From: Azorinus chamasolen | Lineage: Eukaryota; Mollusca; Bivalvia; Cardiida; Solecurtidae | Direction of reading: 5' to 3' | NCBI GenBank assembly: GCA_963576725.1 | Contig: OY755243.1 | Location: 39,293,243-39,357,242 of the forward strand | DNA length: 64,000 nucleotides | Part shown: positions 41,110 through 51,295 of the stretch, one piece after another | How the letters are laid out: each line of letters starts with the position of its first letter | Numbering within the stretch: position 1 is the first letter of the stretch | Position numbers and translations under genes: made by a program | The notes under the pieces: model-generated | What the model was told of the DNA's origin: nothing | What the model saw: only the letters and a program-made list of their open reading frames with translations | Databases searched by the model: none

Positions 41110-41269
41110 CTTGAAAAGAATAAGACACTTATAATAAAACGTTTTAATTTGAGTTCATTTCCAAGCACTGTTGAGCCTTTGATTATCATCTGCAACGCCG
41201 TGTAGACGACAGAGCTACAGATAAAGGTGCGCACTCAAATACTAAACTCGTTATTTCTATAACAAACTC

Positions 41270-41385
41270 TTTGGCGTGACCACTCTTTAGGATCGCCTCT
41301 TCCTATGTTGTGACCACTCCTTAGAATCGTCTCTGATTCTAAAGAGTAGTCACAACATAGGGTTTGGTGGAGAAATAAAGAAGTT
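41270..41385. mobile_element. palindrome, second copy of 37.4-kb family
   Basis: 'gtgaccactcctta' plus 'gaatcgtctctgattctaaa' and 'gtcacaacatagggtttggt'. The left arm is itself partly duplicated ('tgaccactctttaggatcg'). Confidence 0.7.
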
Positions 41386-41734
41386 ATTCTTGAAAATGTT
41401 TTACATAAATACTTGGATAGCTCTGATCTACTATTTCGACCACTAAGGGCCTTTTTCAAAGGTTATCATGACAAAATACAGTACACGTCACATTTTTGTT
41501 ACAGGCATTCAGCCATAAAATAAAAAATGATCTATAGCAGCCGTGATCTTTGTTTTTATGGCTGAATGTTGTTGTCGTTGTTTTCTGATAGCTTCCTCCG
41601 CCTATACTTCGGAGTCCTCCTCTAGGGAACAAGACGAATACTGATGCAAGGCATTGGATCGCCGCGAAATTTGTGTACAAGGAAGGTTTTTAATAAGGAA
41701 CTGTTTTGTTAAGACAATTGATTTACAACATTTC

Positions 41735-42395
41735 ATTAAAAACTTAACGAGATATGTAGCCTCTAGAGTGTAATGACGTAGTGACCTAGTTTCGAACCCG
41801 ACATGATCCATATTTGAACTTGACCAAGATTGCATGTGGACAAACATTCTGATAAAATTTCAGTAAGATCTGATAACATTTGTAGCCACTTGAGTGTGAA
41901 CAAGATTTTTCTATGAGTTGACCTAGTGGCCTAGTTTATGACTGCAGGCGATTCATATTCGAACTTGACCTAGATTTCATCAGGGTCAATACACAAACCA
42001 ATTTACTTAAAGATCAAGTGCAAAATGTGGCCTCCAGAGTGTTTAGGATTTTGTAAGATTTGACCTAGTGACCTAGTTTTTGACCCGACATGACCAATAT
42101 TCGAACTTGGCGTAGATTTCATGGAGACACATTCTGATAAAATTCCAGTAAGATCCAATAAGATTTGTAGCTTCTAGAGCATTAACAAGATTTTTCTAAG
42201 ATTTGACCTAGTGACCTTGTTTTTGAGCCCAGGTGACCCATATTCGAGATTGACCTAAATTTCATGCAGGGCAAAACCAATTTACTTAGAGATCAAGTGC
42301 AAAATGTGGTATCTCAACGGACAACAGACGAGGGACATCCAACGATCCTAAAAGCTCAGCATGAGCACGTCGTGCTCTGGTGAGCTAAAAAAAAT
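41735..42395. repeat. 'gacctagtttttgacc' tandem-like dispersed repeat
   Basis: Five to six imperfect ~108-bp units with 'gtgacctagtttttgaccc', 'cgaacttgacctagatttc' and 'attctgataaaatttcagta', ending 'gcacgtcgtgctctggtgag' plus 'ctaaaaaa'. I recognise this as a frequent repeat of bivalve genomes; whether it belongs to a transposon end is not known to me. Confidence 0.75.
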
Positions 42396-42955
42396 GAGGA
42401 TAAATGAATATCCTACTCCCCTTCTCTAAAAAGGTGATAATAAAGAGACAAGGCTATAAATTAAAAATATAGTCATTTATTATGAAACAAATAACTATGT
42501 AAACAAGAAAATATACTATGGCATGCTGATAAAGAACTCTGTTGCAAACTGTAACAAGTAAATACCTGGTAAAACTATTATGACATATGCATTGTTGGAA
42601 GTATCACATGAAACTTGACACAAATATCTAGGGCGGTCATTGATTGGTTCAGAGGCATATTGACGATACCAAAACGTAAGAGGATAAATATTTTATCCCG
42701 TCACTACAGCCGCTAGTGACGTAATAAAGGGGTAGCATAATAAACCTAAGTTTATATGTACAGTAGAGGTTTATTTGTATAGTAGGTGTAGGAATTTCTT
42801 CTTACAACAGGAACTTTTTTTAATTTTTCTACAAATTTGTTTTACCAAAAATAACGTATAAGTTGAAAGAAAAAACACTTAATATGGATAATTATCATTA
42901 ACTATCCCAGTAAAAACCCAAACCGTCATTAAAAAAAATAGAAAGGAAATAGAGA
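42396..42955. other. unassigned intronic sequence
   Basis: Nothing recognised. Confidence 0.4.
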
Positions 42956-42967
42956 GAAAAAAAAGTT

Positions 42968-43040
42968 TCGTCAGTGGTGAGAATCGAACCAGGGCTGACT
43001 GCATGATAGGCGACCGTGGTAACCACTACGCTATCAGGCC
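42968..43040 (-). pseudogene. tRNA-like sequence or SINE head
   Basis: Minus strand carries an A box 'tagcgtagtgg' and a B box 'ggttcgattc' at tRNA spacing, with 'ggtcgcctatcatgcag' in the anticodon-arm position. The T stem and acceptor stem do not pair well, so it is not an intact tRNA. A T-rich run follows, as after a pol III gene. Either a Val/Asp-like tRNA pseudogene or the head of a SINE. Confidence 0.55.
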
Positions 43041-44084
43041 AGACATACTTCAAGGGAAATTTCATGCTACTATATTGACGACTTTTTCAAATAAAAAAAA
43101 AATAAAACGACTTTTTTAAATAAAAATCAATAAAACAATAAAACTTCATTAAAACATTTATCACTCTCATGATAATTTAATCAATCAACTCTTACAAGGG
43201 CGGTGATGGTCATAGACCTAAATATAGCCTGTTCAGTTCCATTAACGAGTGACGTTGGCCCTATCTAAAAATAGAAACCGAGACCACGGAATTCGATTTT
43301 GACCATGTAGAGCCTACGGTAGAATAATAACCATGTCTGTTTGAATTAACATATCGACTGTCGATTCAAATGATCTTATTTTTCAAATTCGAGCACGTTT
43401 TCCCGTCTTGTAATGTAAGTCCCATCTACAGCACTGAAGGGCATAATTTAGAACGAGAGCACCGCAAACAGGTGCACGACTACAGTTTTGACCCGGCTTC
43501 AATTCTGCGACTTTGACCCGGCTTCATTTATGTTTTTACAAAACTGTTTTTGGCATTTAATGTCGATACTTCGACGAAAAAAGTGTCATAATTATTGTTA
43601 TTATTGTACATTTGTTTGATAAATTTCTTTTTAAACATCGTATGAAGGTTTTTACATCACATATTTCACTACATCAATAATGCAGATAGAAACTATTCTC
43701 TGCCACGCTCTCATGTGCCAATTCATTTGGTTCTTCTCACGTATGTACGCGGAATAGACTTTGTAAAACTTGTCGCTACCACTCCTACATAGGTAAATAC
43801 TTTTGAACATTCCATTAGTGATCGCCGCTCATGCGGCGATCAATGATATATCTTGTGGTTGTAGAGATAATGGAATCACATACATGTATTATATACACTT
43901 CACCTCAATCATTCTAGACGAACGCGATTGGCAACATGATTATGTACCTCGCAATAGTGGCTACTTTTCTATATACGCTAGACAGATGTCTATAGTCGCG
44001 GATGCATATCTATGAAGTAAAGCACTATTGTTGCTGTTATCGCTTAGGACTACCCCCACCCCTCAATTAACGGAGTATATGGAA
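43041..44084. other. unassigned with small GC hairpin
   Basis: 'gatcgccgctcatgcggcgatc'-type hairpin at about 43819-43840. Otherwise no gene or repeat is recognised. Confidence 0.45.
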
Positions 44085-44480
44085 CAATAAAATATATTGG
44101 CTTTCAGTAGCCGAAAGAATTACGAAGTTATCATTTGAATTGTAAGAGTTACAGTCCTACTATTTGTACTTGTTGGAACCCGTGTTATTATATAGTATGT
44201 ATAGACTCCCACAGGCGTTCGGCTCATGAAATATGCCTAAAATAAGTTAAATGTTTGAAGCCGAAAACATAAAGTTTTGAGACAAAGCTGAAATTTCGTA
44301 TATTCTATTTATATAAGAGATAAATATACGAAAGTTCAGTTTGTCTCAAAACACCCCAAACTTTTATATTTTTTCGGCTCCAAATTTTACAAAACGTCAA
44401 ATTAGGGACATTTTAACTTATTTTAGACATATTTCATGAGCCGAAAACCTGTGTAGACTCCCATGATGCGGTACAGGCCC
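44085..44480. mobile_element. partial copy of the 35.4-kb foldback terminus
   Basis: 'aaaatatattggctttcag' plus 'tagccgaaagaattacgaag' to 'gatgcggtacaggccc' follows the right arm of 35386-36377 with about 80% similarity, interrupted by the next MITE. The loop and second arm are missing. Confidence 0.75.
44210..44453. mobile_element. hAT-like MITE with 8-bp target duplication
   Basis: 244 bp; ends CACAGG...CCTGTG with long TIRs ('ttcggctcatgaaatatgcc', 'taaaataagttaaa'). TAGACTCC is duplicated at 44202-44209 and 44454-44461. The uninterrupted equivalent in the 36.3-kb element shows a single copy. The interior has a second palindrome 'ttgagacaaagctgaaattt'. Confidence 0.85.
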
Positions 44481-44889
44481 TATGTAATGCACCGGAAGCG
44501 GTCGTAAAATTCGGTTACTAGTACCGGGCGTACACTACAACACAAATATTACACAGTAGAGAATATATTTTCCCGCGTGTTTGCACTTTCGACTTACATT
44601 ATTGTGCAAACCCAATTAATATCCATAGTATTGTTCCGAAATCGGATATCTGCCGAACCAGAGCCATAAAATCATATATAGATCCATTGATTTCCGTGTA
44701 ATCGACGAAGTTTTCAATGTCTTAAAAAGTCGGCGGTTTTCTAAGGATTAAGCAGTATTCAGATACCGTTAGTGTTTCGCTAATTATAAAAACTGTTGGA
44801 AAATTGGCTGTAAGCATGATTTTAATGATATGGTCAGTTTACAACCTTTTGTGGTGGTTAATGTATGCGAAAATTGGCAGAATTTAACT

Positions 44890-45015
44890 TTAACCCTTAC
44901 ATCATTGAGACACCATTTTACACCTTTGCAAACAGAGTAGACCCAGATCAAACATAGTAGCCAGATCAGGCAGTTCCTGTAAGCCGTCTGATCAGGACCT
45001 GCTCTGTACGCTTAT
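44890..45015. repeat. TTAA-MITE left half
   Basis: 'taacccttacatcattgag', 'gcaaacagagtagaccca', 'agccgtctgatcaggacc'. An extra 'gatcaaacatagtagcc' interrupts the first arm. Confidence 0.6.
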
Positions 45016-45139
45016 AGTATATCTCCGATTCCAGACTATTTGATACAGCTATTTATTTACTTGTATTATAACACTGTTTAGGTTTATTTCGTTAACGCCA
45101 CTGGTCACATTTGCGTATCAGTACCTTTAAATACATGTA

Positions 45140-45343
45140 CAGTAAAACCTCTCTAAACCGGAATTCTAGTAGAGAAGAATTTAGATACTTTTAGGCAGGT
45201 GGCTGCTTAATGCAGGGTGAAAGTCATGCAGAAAGCTCCTACAGGAGCTTTCTGCATGACTTTCACCCTGCATTAAGCTGCCACCTGTATCCAGTACCGA
45301 TATTTACACCAAATTGGACGTCCGGTTTAGAGAGGTTTTACTG
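45140..45343. mobile_element. TA-type MITE, AAACCGG ends, model copy
   Basis: TA on both sides (45138-45139, 45344-45345). Ends CAGTAAAACCTCTCTAAACC and complement. The core 'gcagaaagctcctacaggag' and 'ctttctgcatgactttcacc' is a perfect inverted repeat. Lies in the PLAC8 intron. Confidence 0.9.
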
Positions 45344-45489
45344 TATTGTATTACCATGTAAGATGTAAACTTCGTTGCTGGTGATGTCGACTAAAGGATA
45401 TAAAAGAAAACATGGATTGAAGAGTAAGAAATAAAAAAAAAGGAAGATGGAGCAGATTTTCTCAGATACAAGTGTATGTATTTAATTAC

Positions 45490-45754
45490 CAAGTCCACAA
45501 TCTTCAAAGCAACTGAATAATCCTGTCGACCAATCCCTCTCACCCCTAGGTGGCGCTAAAATTAGGTTATTTCGAGGTTGTGGCTGTTCAATGACCACTT
45601 GGGTAACTTGGGCGGGTGGTGGCATTGCATACATTTGGTGCTGTTGTCCGTGCATAACTTGTTGACCCTGACCGTAGCCCGGCTGCGGTTGCCCGTACAT
45701 TGCCTGTTGACTCTGTGCCATTTCTTGAGACAACCTATATGGTTCTTGGCTCAT
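45490..45754 (-). CDS. PLAC8-domain gene, first coding exon
   Basis: Starts ATG at 45754 (MSQEPYRLSQEMAQ) and ends at a GTAATT donor. A Q/P/G-rich low-complexity N-terminus (residues about 10-60) precedes 'RDWSTGLFSCFEDCG', the start of the PLAC8 domain. Reading through the donor gives a stop three codons later, as expected for an intron. PLAC8-family proteins are small Cys-rich proteins, often membrane-associated, with diverse roles; the function here is unknown. Intron length to the next exon is 4.38 kb. This is the only convincing host gene in the window. The frame on the opposite strand is a shadow. Confidence 0.82.
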
Positions 45755-46003
45755 CTTTTCTCTTCACTTTGCTCTTTTGGTTCAAACTAGAATGTTTGTT
45801 TATTCTGCATATAACATTGGCAAATTCAACATATTTGGTTTAACAGTTCCACAGTCAATGGCGTATTTGTGGATGAGGCTACCTATGCAAATAGTTTTTG
45901 CCTAGAAGAGATGCTACGTAACTTATCAAGTCTCATCAAGATTGATTGATGCTATGATTGTGTTTTCAAAACAAAAAAGGGAAAAAATCCAAATAGGTAA
46001 AAG

Positions 46004-46141
46004 TTAACTCTTTCGCTGCCAAATTCTGTCGTCTGCTACAATTCGAAAACGTAGTCAAGGCAACAAACAGTTTTGATCCTGATGAGACGCGGAGTCACGA
46101 GCTGGATCCACACTGTTTGCATAAGTAACCACAGATGTTAA
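46004..46141. mobile_element. TTAA MITE, GCTGCC family, right end lost
   Basis: TTAACTCTTTCGCTGCCAAA to a TTAA at 46138-46141, with core 'tgatgagacgcggagtcac'. Shortened by about 80 bp relative to intact copies. Confidence 0.7.
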
Positions 46142-46144
46142 CAA

Positions 46145-46222
46145 CGTTTTGCAAACAGAGCAGACCAGATCTGACGGCTCCTGTAGAAGTGGTCTGATCA
46201 AGGTCCGCGCTGATTGGTTACC
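46145..46222. repeat. TTAA-MITE hairpin fragment
   Basis: 'gcaaacagagcagaccagat' with 'gtggtctgatcaaggtcc'. No termini. Confidence 0.5.
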
Positions 46223-46228
46223 TAATTA

Positions 46229-46379
46229 CAGTAAAACCCCTCTAATGCGACCACCAAAAAGGGGCATAATTCTCCTATATGAGCTTTCTGCATAACGTTC
46301 GTCCTGCATTAAGCAACCACCTGCTTATGAAGACAGCCATGTTTGTTCATTAAGTGGTCGCATTAGAGGCGTTTTACTG
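46229..46379. mobile_element. TA-type MITE, CCCTCTAATGCGACC ends
   Basis: TA flanks at 46227-46228 and 46380-46381; 'cagtaaaacccctctaatgc' and 'gcattagaggcgttttactg'. The left core arm is deleted, leaving 'gagctttctgcataac' and 'aagcaaccacctgc'. Confidence 0.85.
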
Positions 46380-46505
46380 TATATAGATTTTAGTCTACAG
46401 TTTATGCCAAAATCAAACAGTCCTGTTTTCATAAATCATCTGATAGATAGTTCTGTAAGGGCGGTTTGTTCGGGGTTTACGTATGCCGTTATAATAAAAC
46501 AGCTA

Positions 46506-46719
46506 TTAACCCTTTCGCTGCCAGACTCTGTCGTCTGCTAACTTTGTCGTCTGCTACAAATTTTCATTTTTTAATTTTCTTCATTCTTGCTTCAAAAACA
46601 TAATAACAGTAACAAACAGTTTGGATCCTGATGAGACGCCGAGTTACTCGGCGTCTCATCTGGATACAAACTGTTTGCATAGGTCATCACAGATGCGACA
46701 TTGGCAGCGAAAGGGTTAA
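46506..46719. mobile_element. TTAA MITE, GCTGCC family, intact
   Basis: TTAACCCTTTCGCTGCCAGA to 'ggcagcgaaagggttaa', TTAA on each side, core 'gacgccgagttactcggcgt'. Confidence 0.88.
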
Positions 46720-46911
46720 TGTCATTATTTCTTACATGAATATTTATCACGTGACCCTTTCCCTGTTGAAATAATGACATAATATATATTTATTAGCTTT
46801 TTTTTATAACGGCATATGCAGACCATGAACAATAGACCCATACAGCAGCCGTCTGAACTAGGACTACTCTGTTTGCAAATGCGTGAAAAAATGTTTATAT
46901 GAAGGAATGGG
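46720..46911. mobile_element. TTAA MITE, CCCTT end family, reversed
   Basis: 'atgacataatatatatttat', 'gccgtctgaactaggacta' and 'gtttatatgaaggaatggg' ahead of TTAA at 46912-46915. Its left flank carries an inverted 'gacccttt'. Sits between two GCTGCC-family copies, sharing TTAA boundaries. Confidence 0.6.
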
Positions 46912-47112
46912 TTAACTCTTTCGCTGCCAATGTCGCATCTGTAATTACCTTTGAAACAGTTTGGATCCAGATGAGATCCAGATGAGTACCGAGGATCCAA
47001 ACTGTTTGTTACTATGATAATGTTTGTGACAGAAAAGGGGAGAACATTAAACAATTAAATTGTAGCAGACGGCACATTTTGCAGACGACACTATTTGGCA
47101 GAGAAAAAATTG
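46912..47112. mobile_element. TTAA MITE, GCTGCC family, decayed right end
   Basis: TTAACTCTTTCGCTGCCAAT at left. The core has a duplicated 'gatccagatgag' and a damaged centre. The right end 'ttggcagagaaaaaattg' lacks TTAA. Confidence 0.75.
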
Positions 47113-47369
47113 AAGGGTTTTAAAATGATGACTTTAGAGAAGAGTAGCGTTCCTACCCATCATGGTGTCTACAGGCGGTGCATAGTGTACACTGTTTGTC
47201 AGCTAGGAATATAAAATACTGCCGATACTGAAAGGACTGAACCCTTTGTCCGTGAATATTCATGTACGAAATGGAAGAAGAAAAGTGTTGGCCCTAGTAA
47301 AAACTAAACAATTAGATATATTCCGTAAGCAAAACAGAGCAGTGGTTAACCATTTGATAACCATCTTTG

Positions 47370-47903
47370 TTAACCCTTTCACCGCCGCAGTCGCATAAAT
47401 GGCCTGATCAGGGACTTCATTATTTGTCTCAATATATGTGCTCATTCCTTTGAAATTTGCATTTATTTATCTCATTTCATTATTTTACTGAATGATTTAA
47501 CAAACTTGGATTGCAGACGACAATTAAAAAGTGCCCAACGCATGCTCGGACTCACCCACGGACACCCCCCCCCCCCCCCACCAGCCTAAAACTATCTATT
47601 TGTACCTTAAACCACTCCAAAAAACAAGAAAAACACGACCCGGAAAAAAATTCCTATCGGGTCTTTAACAATACATATCATAGACCCGATAGGAATTTTT
47701 TTCCGGGTCGTGTTTGTCTTGTTTTTTCGGAGTGGTTTAAGGTACAAATAGATAGTTTGAGGCTAGTTTTACATACTTCGATCACATTGTTTTTATTTAT
47801 TTATTTTTTTGGTGGGTGGGTGGGGGGGGGGGTCCGTGGGTGAGTCCGAGCATGCGTCGGGCACCTTTGACGACAATTAGAAATTTGGCGCCGAAAGGGT
47901 CAA
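47370..47903. mobile_element. TTAA MITE (GGCGCC family) carrying a nested foldback
   Basis: TTAACCCTTTCACCGCCGCA to 'ttggcgccgaaagggtcaa' (right TTAA mutated to TCAA). The sequence outside the nested element follows the reverse complement of 3378-3614 closely. Confidence 0.85.
47527..47868. mobile_element. foldback element with 11-bp target duplication
   Basis: 342 bp. Ends 'aaaagtgcccaacgcatgct' and the inverted 'agcatgcgtcgggcaccttt'; arms of about 150 bp include poly-C/poly-G tracts and 'acacgacccgg'. GACGACAATTA occurs at 47516-47526 and 47869-47879; the empty relative at 3.4 kb has it once. An 8-11 bp duplication with long TIRs would fit a Mutator-like group; this is inference. Confidence 0.85.
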
Positions 47904-48249
47904 GGAGAAAAACGCATTTTTAAAACTGATTAACCCTTTGTATTATTTCGTATTAACAAATGGAATTTTTGTCTATGGTAGAAACTGTAGAGTCAGAAAC
48001 TATGTACGAGTGCAAATAGAGAAGACCCCGACCAGGCATCTTCTATTTACTAGACTTGGTCTACTCTGTTTGCGAAGGCATTCAAAGACGTTTCCGTCAT
48101 GTAAATAGTTAAATGCTTTAATTAATATACAGTCATGTACTATACAATACTATACATTAGCAAATGGTTTGTGTCCAGATGGGACACATGTCACTGTGCT
48201 TTGAGTTGAAAAAAAACACCAACTTTTGGAATTGAAGCTGAACATGATA
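47904..48249. repeat. TTAA-MITE fragment and unassigned sequence
   Basis: 'gaagaccccgaccaggc' with 'cttggtctactctgtttgc' is a MITE hairpin (about 48020-48075). Remainder unassigned. Confidence 0.5.
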
Positions 48250-48681
48250 CAGTAGAACTTGTTTTAACCCATTACCTCATAGGCTATTTTTAGATCCAAC
48301 CTCTTCGAATAAATCTACCAAAAACGAACATTAACTATAGAAAAGGAAACTTTTAGAATTTTGTAGTTTGAAACCATTGTGATAAATAGAGCATTTGCTC
48401 CTGTAGGAGCAAATGCTCTATTTATCACATTGGTTTCACAAAGTGACTTTTACAGAGTCGTCAAAAGTCGTCAATATGAGGGAATGGGTTAAGCGGCTAT
48501 CTAAAAAAGGTCTAGTTATCGGAATGTAAGGCAGGTGGTAGCTGAATGCAGGTCAACAGTACTGCAGAAATCCCCTATGGGAGCTTTTCCGATTACTTTT
48601 GCCCTGCATAAATAAACCACCTGTTTTTCAAGACTCCTATATTCGATAAACGAATTGTCACTTATAGGACATGTTCTACTG
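48250..48681. mobile_element. TA-type MITE interrupted by a TTAA MITE
   Basis: 'cagtagaacttgttttaa' at left and 'ggacatgttctactg' at right with TA flanks. Core 'gaatgcaggtcaacagtact' and 'gggagcttttccgattac'. Fifteen bases from its left end a TTAA is occupied by the nested MITE. Confidence 0.8.
48264..48492. mobile_element. TTAA MITE, ATTTGCTCC-core family, nested
   Basis: TTAA at 48264-48267 and 48489-48492; ends CCCATTACCTCATAGG and 'gagggaatggg'. Core palindrome around 'gctcctgtaggagc'. Confidence 0.87.
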
Positions 48682-48832
48682 TATTTGCAGATACAGGTAA
48701 TTCATAGGTTAGTAGCAGTTTCATTTTAGAAGCCACATTTCCAATGTGTCTTGATTCTATGAAAAATAAGGAAAAGAAACCTTAACTCTACATTCAGGAG
48801 ATAGAGCTTACGGTTATCAAAAATAAAATCAT

Positions 48833-49008
48833 GGTCCATGCTTATAAAGCTTTTAGTTGAGTCTGAGTTTCGTTCTCAAGCTTTTGATTGGTCAGATTTG
48901 AGTTCTCAAGCTTTTGATTGGTCAGATTTGAGCCAAAGGCTCAAATCTGACCAATCAAAAACTTGAGAACGAACTCAGACTCAACTAAACGTTTTATAAG
49001 CATGGACC
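48833..49008. mobile_element. GGTCCATGCTTATAAAGC foldback, copy 1
   Basis: Perfect-type palindrome. 'gattggtcagatttgag' is doubled in the left arm and single in the right, centre 'gagccaaaggctc'. Copies 2 and 3 at 49426 and 60646 share this asymmetry. Confidence 0.85.
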
Positions 49009-49425
49009 CACAATTCAAAGACCATGCACGTATATAAAACAGAACCTTCTGCAGCGACCAGATAATAAATAAACACGAGGGTCTATAAAATAAGGAGCTT
49101 CTAGAGAAACTTTCCTAAGACTGCATTATTTGTTATTTCGTTTCATTCATTTTCCGTATTTTTAGCTGAAACTTGGTATGCAGCTTCCTCACGGGTAAAC
49201 ACAAATTAGCTTTGACTTAGTTTTATCAAGGGCGATGCTCCTTGTTCAAATCAGTTTTCTTGGCTTTCGTTTTGGTACTCCCTTTAGATTTCTGTCTGAA
49301 GCTTCGCTCAGTGCTTCCTTATGGGTAACTACAGACCAAGTTTCTTGCGGGGTTTTTTTTTGCAAAAGAATTTGTCTTTTGGTTCAAAACTAGATTTATG
49401 GACCCCTTTTTTCAGACACGTTCAG
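49009..49425. other. dispersed-repeat-like sequence
   Basis: 'gctgaaacttggtatgcagc' and 'tctgtctgaagcttcgctca' with 'cttccttatgggtaactaca' look like diverged tandem pieces (about 140 bp apart). The class is unknown. Confidence 0.4.
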
Positions 49426-49601
49426 GGTCCATGCTTATAAAGCTTTTAGTTGAGTCTGAGTTTTGTTCTCAGGCTTTTGATTGGTCAGATTTGAGTTCTC
49501 AAGCTTTGGATAGGTCAGATTTGAGCCAAAGGCTCAAATCTGACCAATCAAAAGCTTGAGAACGATCTCAGACTCAACTAAAAGCTTTATAAGCATGGAC
49601 C
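49426..49601. mobile_element. GGTCCATGCTTATAAAGC foldback, copy 2
   Basis: Same structure as copy 1, with several scattered substitutions. Confidence 0.85.
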
Positions 49602-49622
49602 TAGATTTTGTGAAATTTCCAT

Positions 49623-50398
49623 AAACCTTTACTCCATGTGCATGTACCAGTATACAGGGTGAAAATGATATTGAAAATGTATTCCAAATATCGGATAACA
49701 ACTCAAGATATTTGCAAACAGGGTATTTTCGAACAGAGTAGACACAGATCAGACGGTTCCTATAGGAGCCGTCTGATCATTGTATGTCCTGTTTGCTCAT
49801 TGTATAAATATAGATCTGATTCTACAATTTCTGCCTGAGCCAAAACATCCAGAGTGTATACATATGCCATTATAAACATACATCCCGCGTGTATACATAT
49901 GCCATTATAAACATACAGCCCGCGTGTATACATATGCCATTATAAACATACATCCAGAGTGTATACATATGCCATTATAAACATACATCCAGAGTGTATA
50001 CATATGCCATTATAAACATACATCCCGCGTGTATACATATGCCATTATAAACATACATCCAGAGTGTATACATATGCCATTATAAACATACATCCAGAGT
50101 GTATACATATGCCATTATAAACATACATCCAGAGTGTATACATATGCCATTATAAACATACATCCAGAGTGTATACATATGCCATTATAAACATACATCC
50201 AGAGTGTATACATATGCCATTATAAACATACATCCCGCGTGTATACATATGCCATTATAAACATACATCCCGCGTGTATACATATGCCATTATAAACATA
50301 CATCCAGAGTGTATACATATGCCATTATAAACATTCAACAAATAAATATTCATTACACTATTATTTATTACATGAATATTCAACAAGGAAGAAATTAA
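49623..50398. mobile_element. TTAA-type MITE expanded by an internal 35-bp array
   Basis: 'cctttactccatgtgcatg' at left, hairpin 'gatcagacggttcctatagg' and 'agccgtctgatcattgta', then the array, then the usual 'aataaatattcattacac' and 'ggaagaaattaacc' right end. The repeated segment is normally single in this family. Confidence 0.7.
49848..50333. repeat. 35-bp minisatellite
   Basis: Fourteen copies of a 35-bp unit (contains 'gtatacatatgccattataa'), with two alternating first-segment variants, 'catccagagt' and 'catcccgcgt'. Very little divergence apart from the variant position. Confidence 0.95.
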
Positions 50399-50548
50399 CC
50401 ATCACTACGTATGCTTGTTCAACCTCAAATTCTAAGAAAATCCATACTGGTGTGTGTATCTCCATGCCTTACTACTCATTGGCACCCCATTTTATGTATG
50501 TGCATTGAATGTTTCACGTTGTCTGAAACATTATTTATAGGCAAACTA

Positions 50549-50752
50549 CAGTAAATACCGTCTAGTGCAACCACCAAAAACAAGTCTAACATTAGGTCGT
50601 ACAGACAGGTCGCAGCTTACTGCAGGGCGAAAGTAATGCAGAAGAGGCTCCTATAGGAGGTTTCTGCATTACTTTCATCCTACAGTAAGCAGTCACCTGC
50701 TTTTGAAGACATCCATATTTATTCATTGATTGGTCGTTTTAGTGATTATACT
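50549..50752. mobile_element. TA-type MITE, TAGTGCAACCACC ends
   Basis: 'cagtaaataccgtctagtgc' at left; core 'gcagggcgaaagtaatgcag' and 'gaggtttctgcattacttt'; right end decayed. Confidence 0.75.
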
Positions 50753-51111
50753 CTCCAAAGTTTTCTATCACTGTTTACTAAATTTCTGCATACCTAAACT
50801 TCAGTGTATGTATTCGGACATAGACATATCCTAATTTACCTATTATTACATTAAAAATTTTGTATTCGGAAAGAAAGATTTCTTGAAGAGCTGCTTGATC
50901 AGGGTCTACATTATTTGCTACAATGTTAGTCAAATTTAAAGTCATCAAAATAGAACCTAATTGACTTATTCAGCTAAGTGTCCAGTCCCACTAGGCCTTA
51001 CGATCACTTAAGACCTGTTTACGATTGCTAGCGACCTCTGGTCGCCGATCGCTCGACAAGTCAGTGATAATCGCATGTGGTCTTCAGTAATCGTTGGTAG
51101 AATCAGGCATA
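50753..51111. other. unassigned
   Basis: Nothing recognised beyond a short MITE-like 'gatcagggtctacattattt'. Confidence 0.4.
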
Positions 51112-51295
51112 CAGTAGAACCTCTCTAATGCCACCACCTAAATAATAACCATAGCTGCCTTTATAAGCAGGTGGTTGCGTAATACAGGAAAAAGGTAATA
51201 CAGAAAGCTGGAGCTTTCTGCATTACTTTTGTCCTGCATTAAGCTACCACCTGCATCTAGCACCAAGAATTATAATCTTTTGCGGGGTTTTACTG
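51112..51295. mobile_element. TA-type MITE, TAATGCCACCACC ends
   Basis: TA on both sides; 'cagtagaacctctctaatgc' and 'ttgcggggttttactg'; core arms meet at 'gaaagctggagctttc'. Confidence 0.8.

Larger units (their letters stand above)
41110..45489 (-). other. intron of the PLAC8-domain gene
   Basis: 4.38 kb with GT at the 5' end and AG at the 3' end. Contains a palindrome (41.3 kb), a tandem dispersed repeat (41.7-42.4 kb), a tRNA-like sequence (43.0 kb), a nested hAT-type pair (44.1-44.5 kb) and two MITEs. No coding frame recognised within. Confidence 0.7.

Noticed and set aside
42968..43040. Functional tRNA gene
   Set aside because: T and acceptor stems do not pair; kept only as tRNA-like.
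45578..45790. Plus-strand frame opposite the PLAC8 exon
   Set aside because: Shadow of the exon, which has a domain match and splice sites.
47511..47843. 110-residue Pro-rich frame
   Set aside because: Arises from poly-C and the foldback arm of the nested element.
49848..50333. CRISPR-like regular array
   Set aside because: Units are contiguous 35-bp copies without unique spacers; the genome is eukaryotic.
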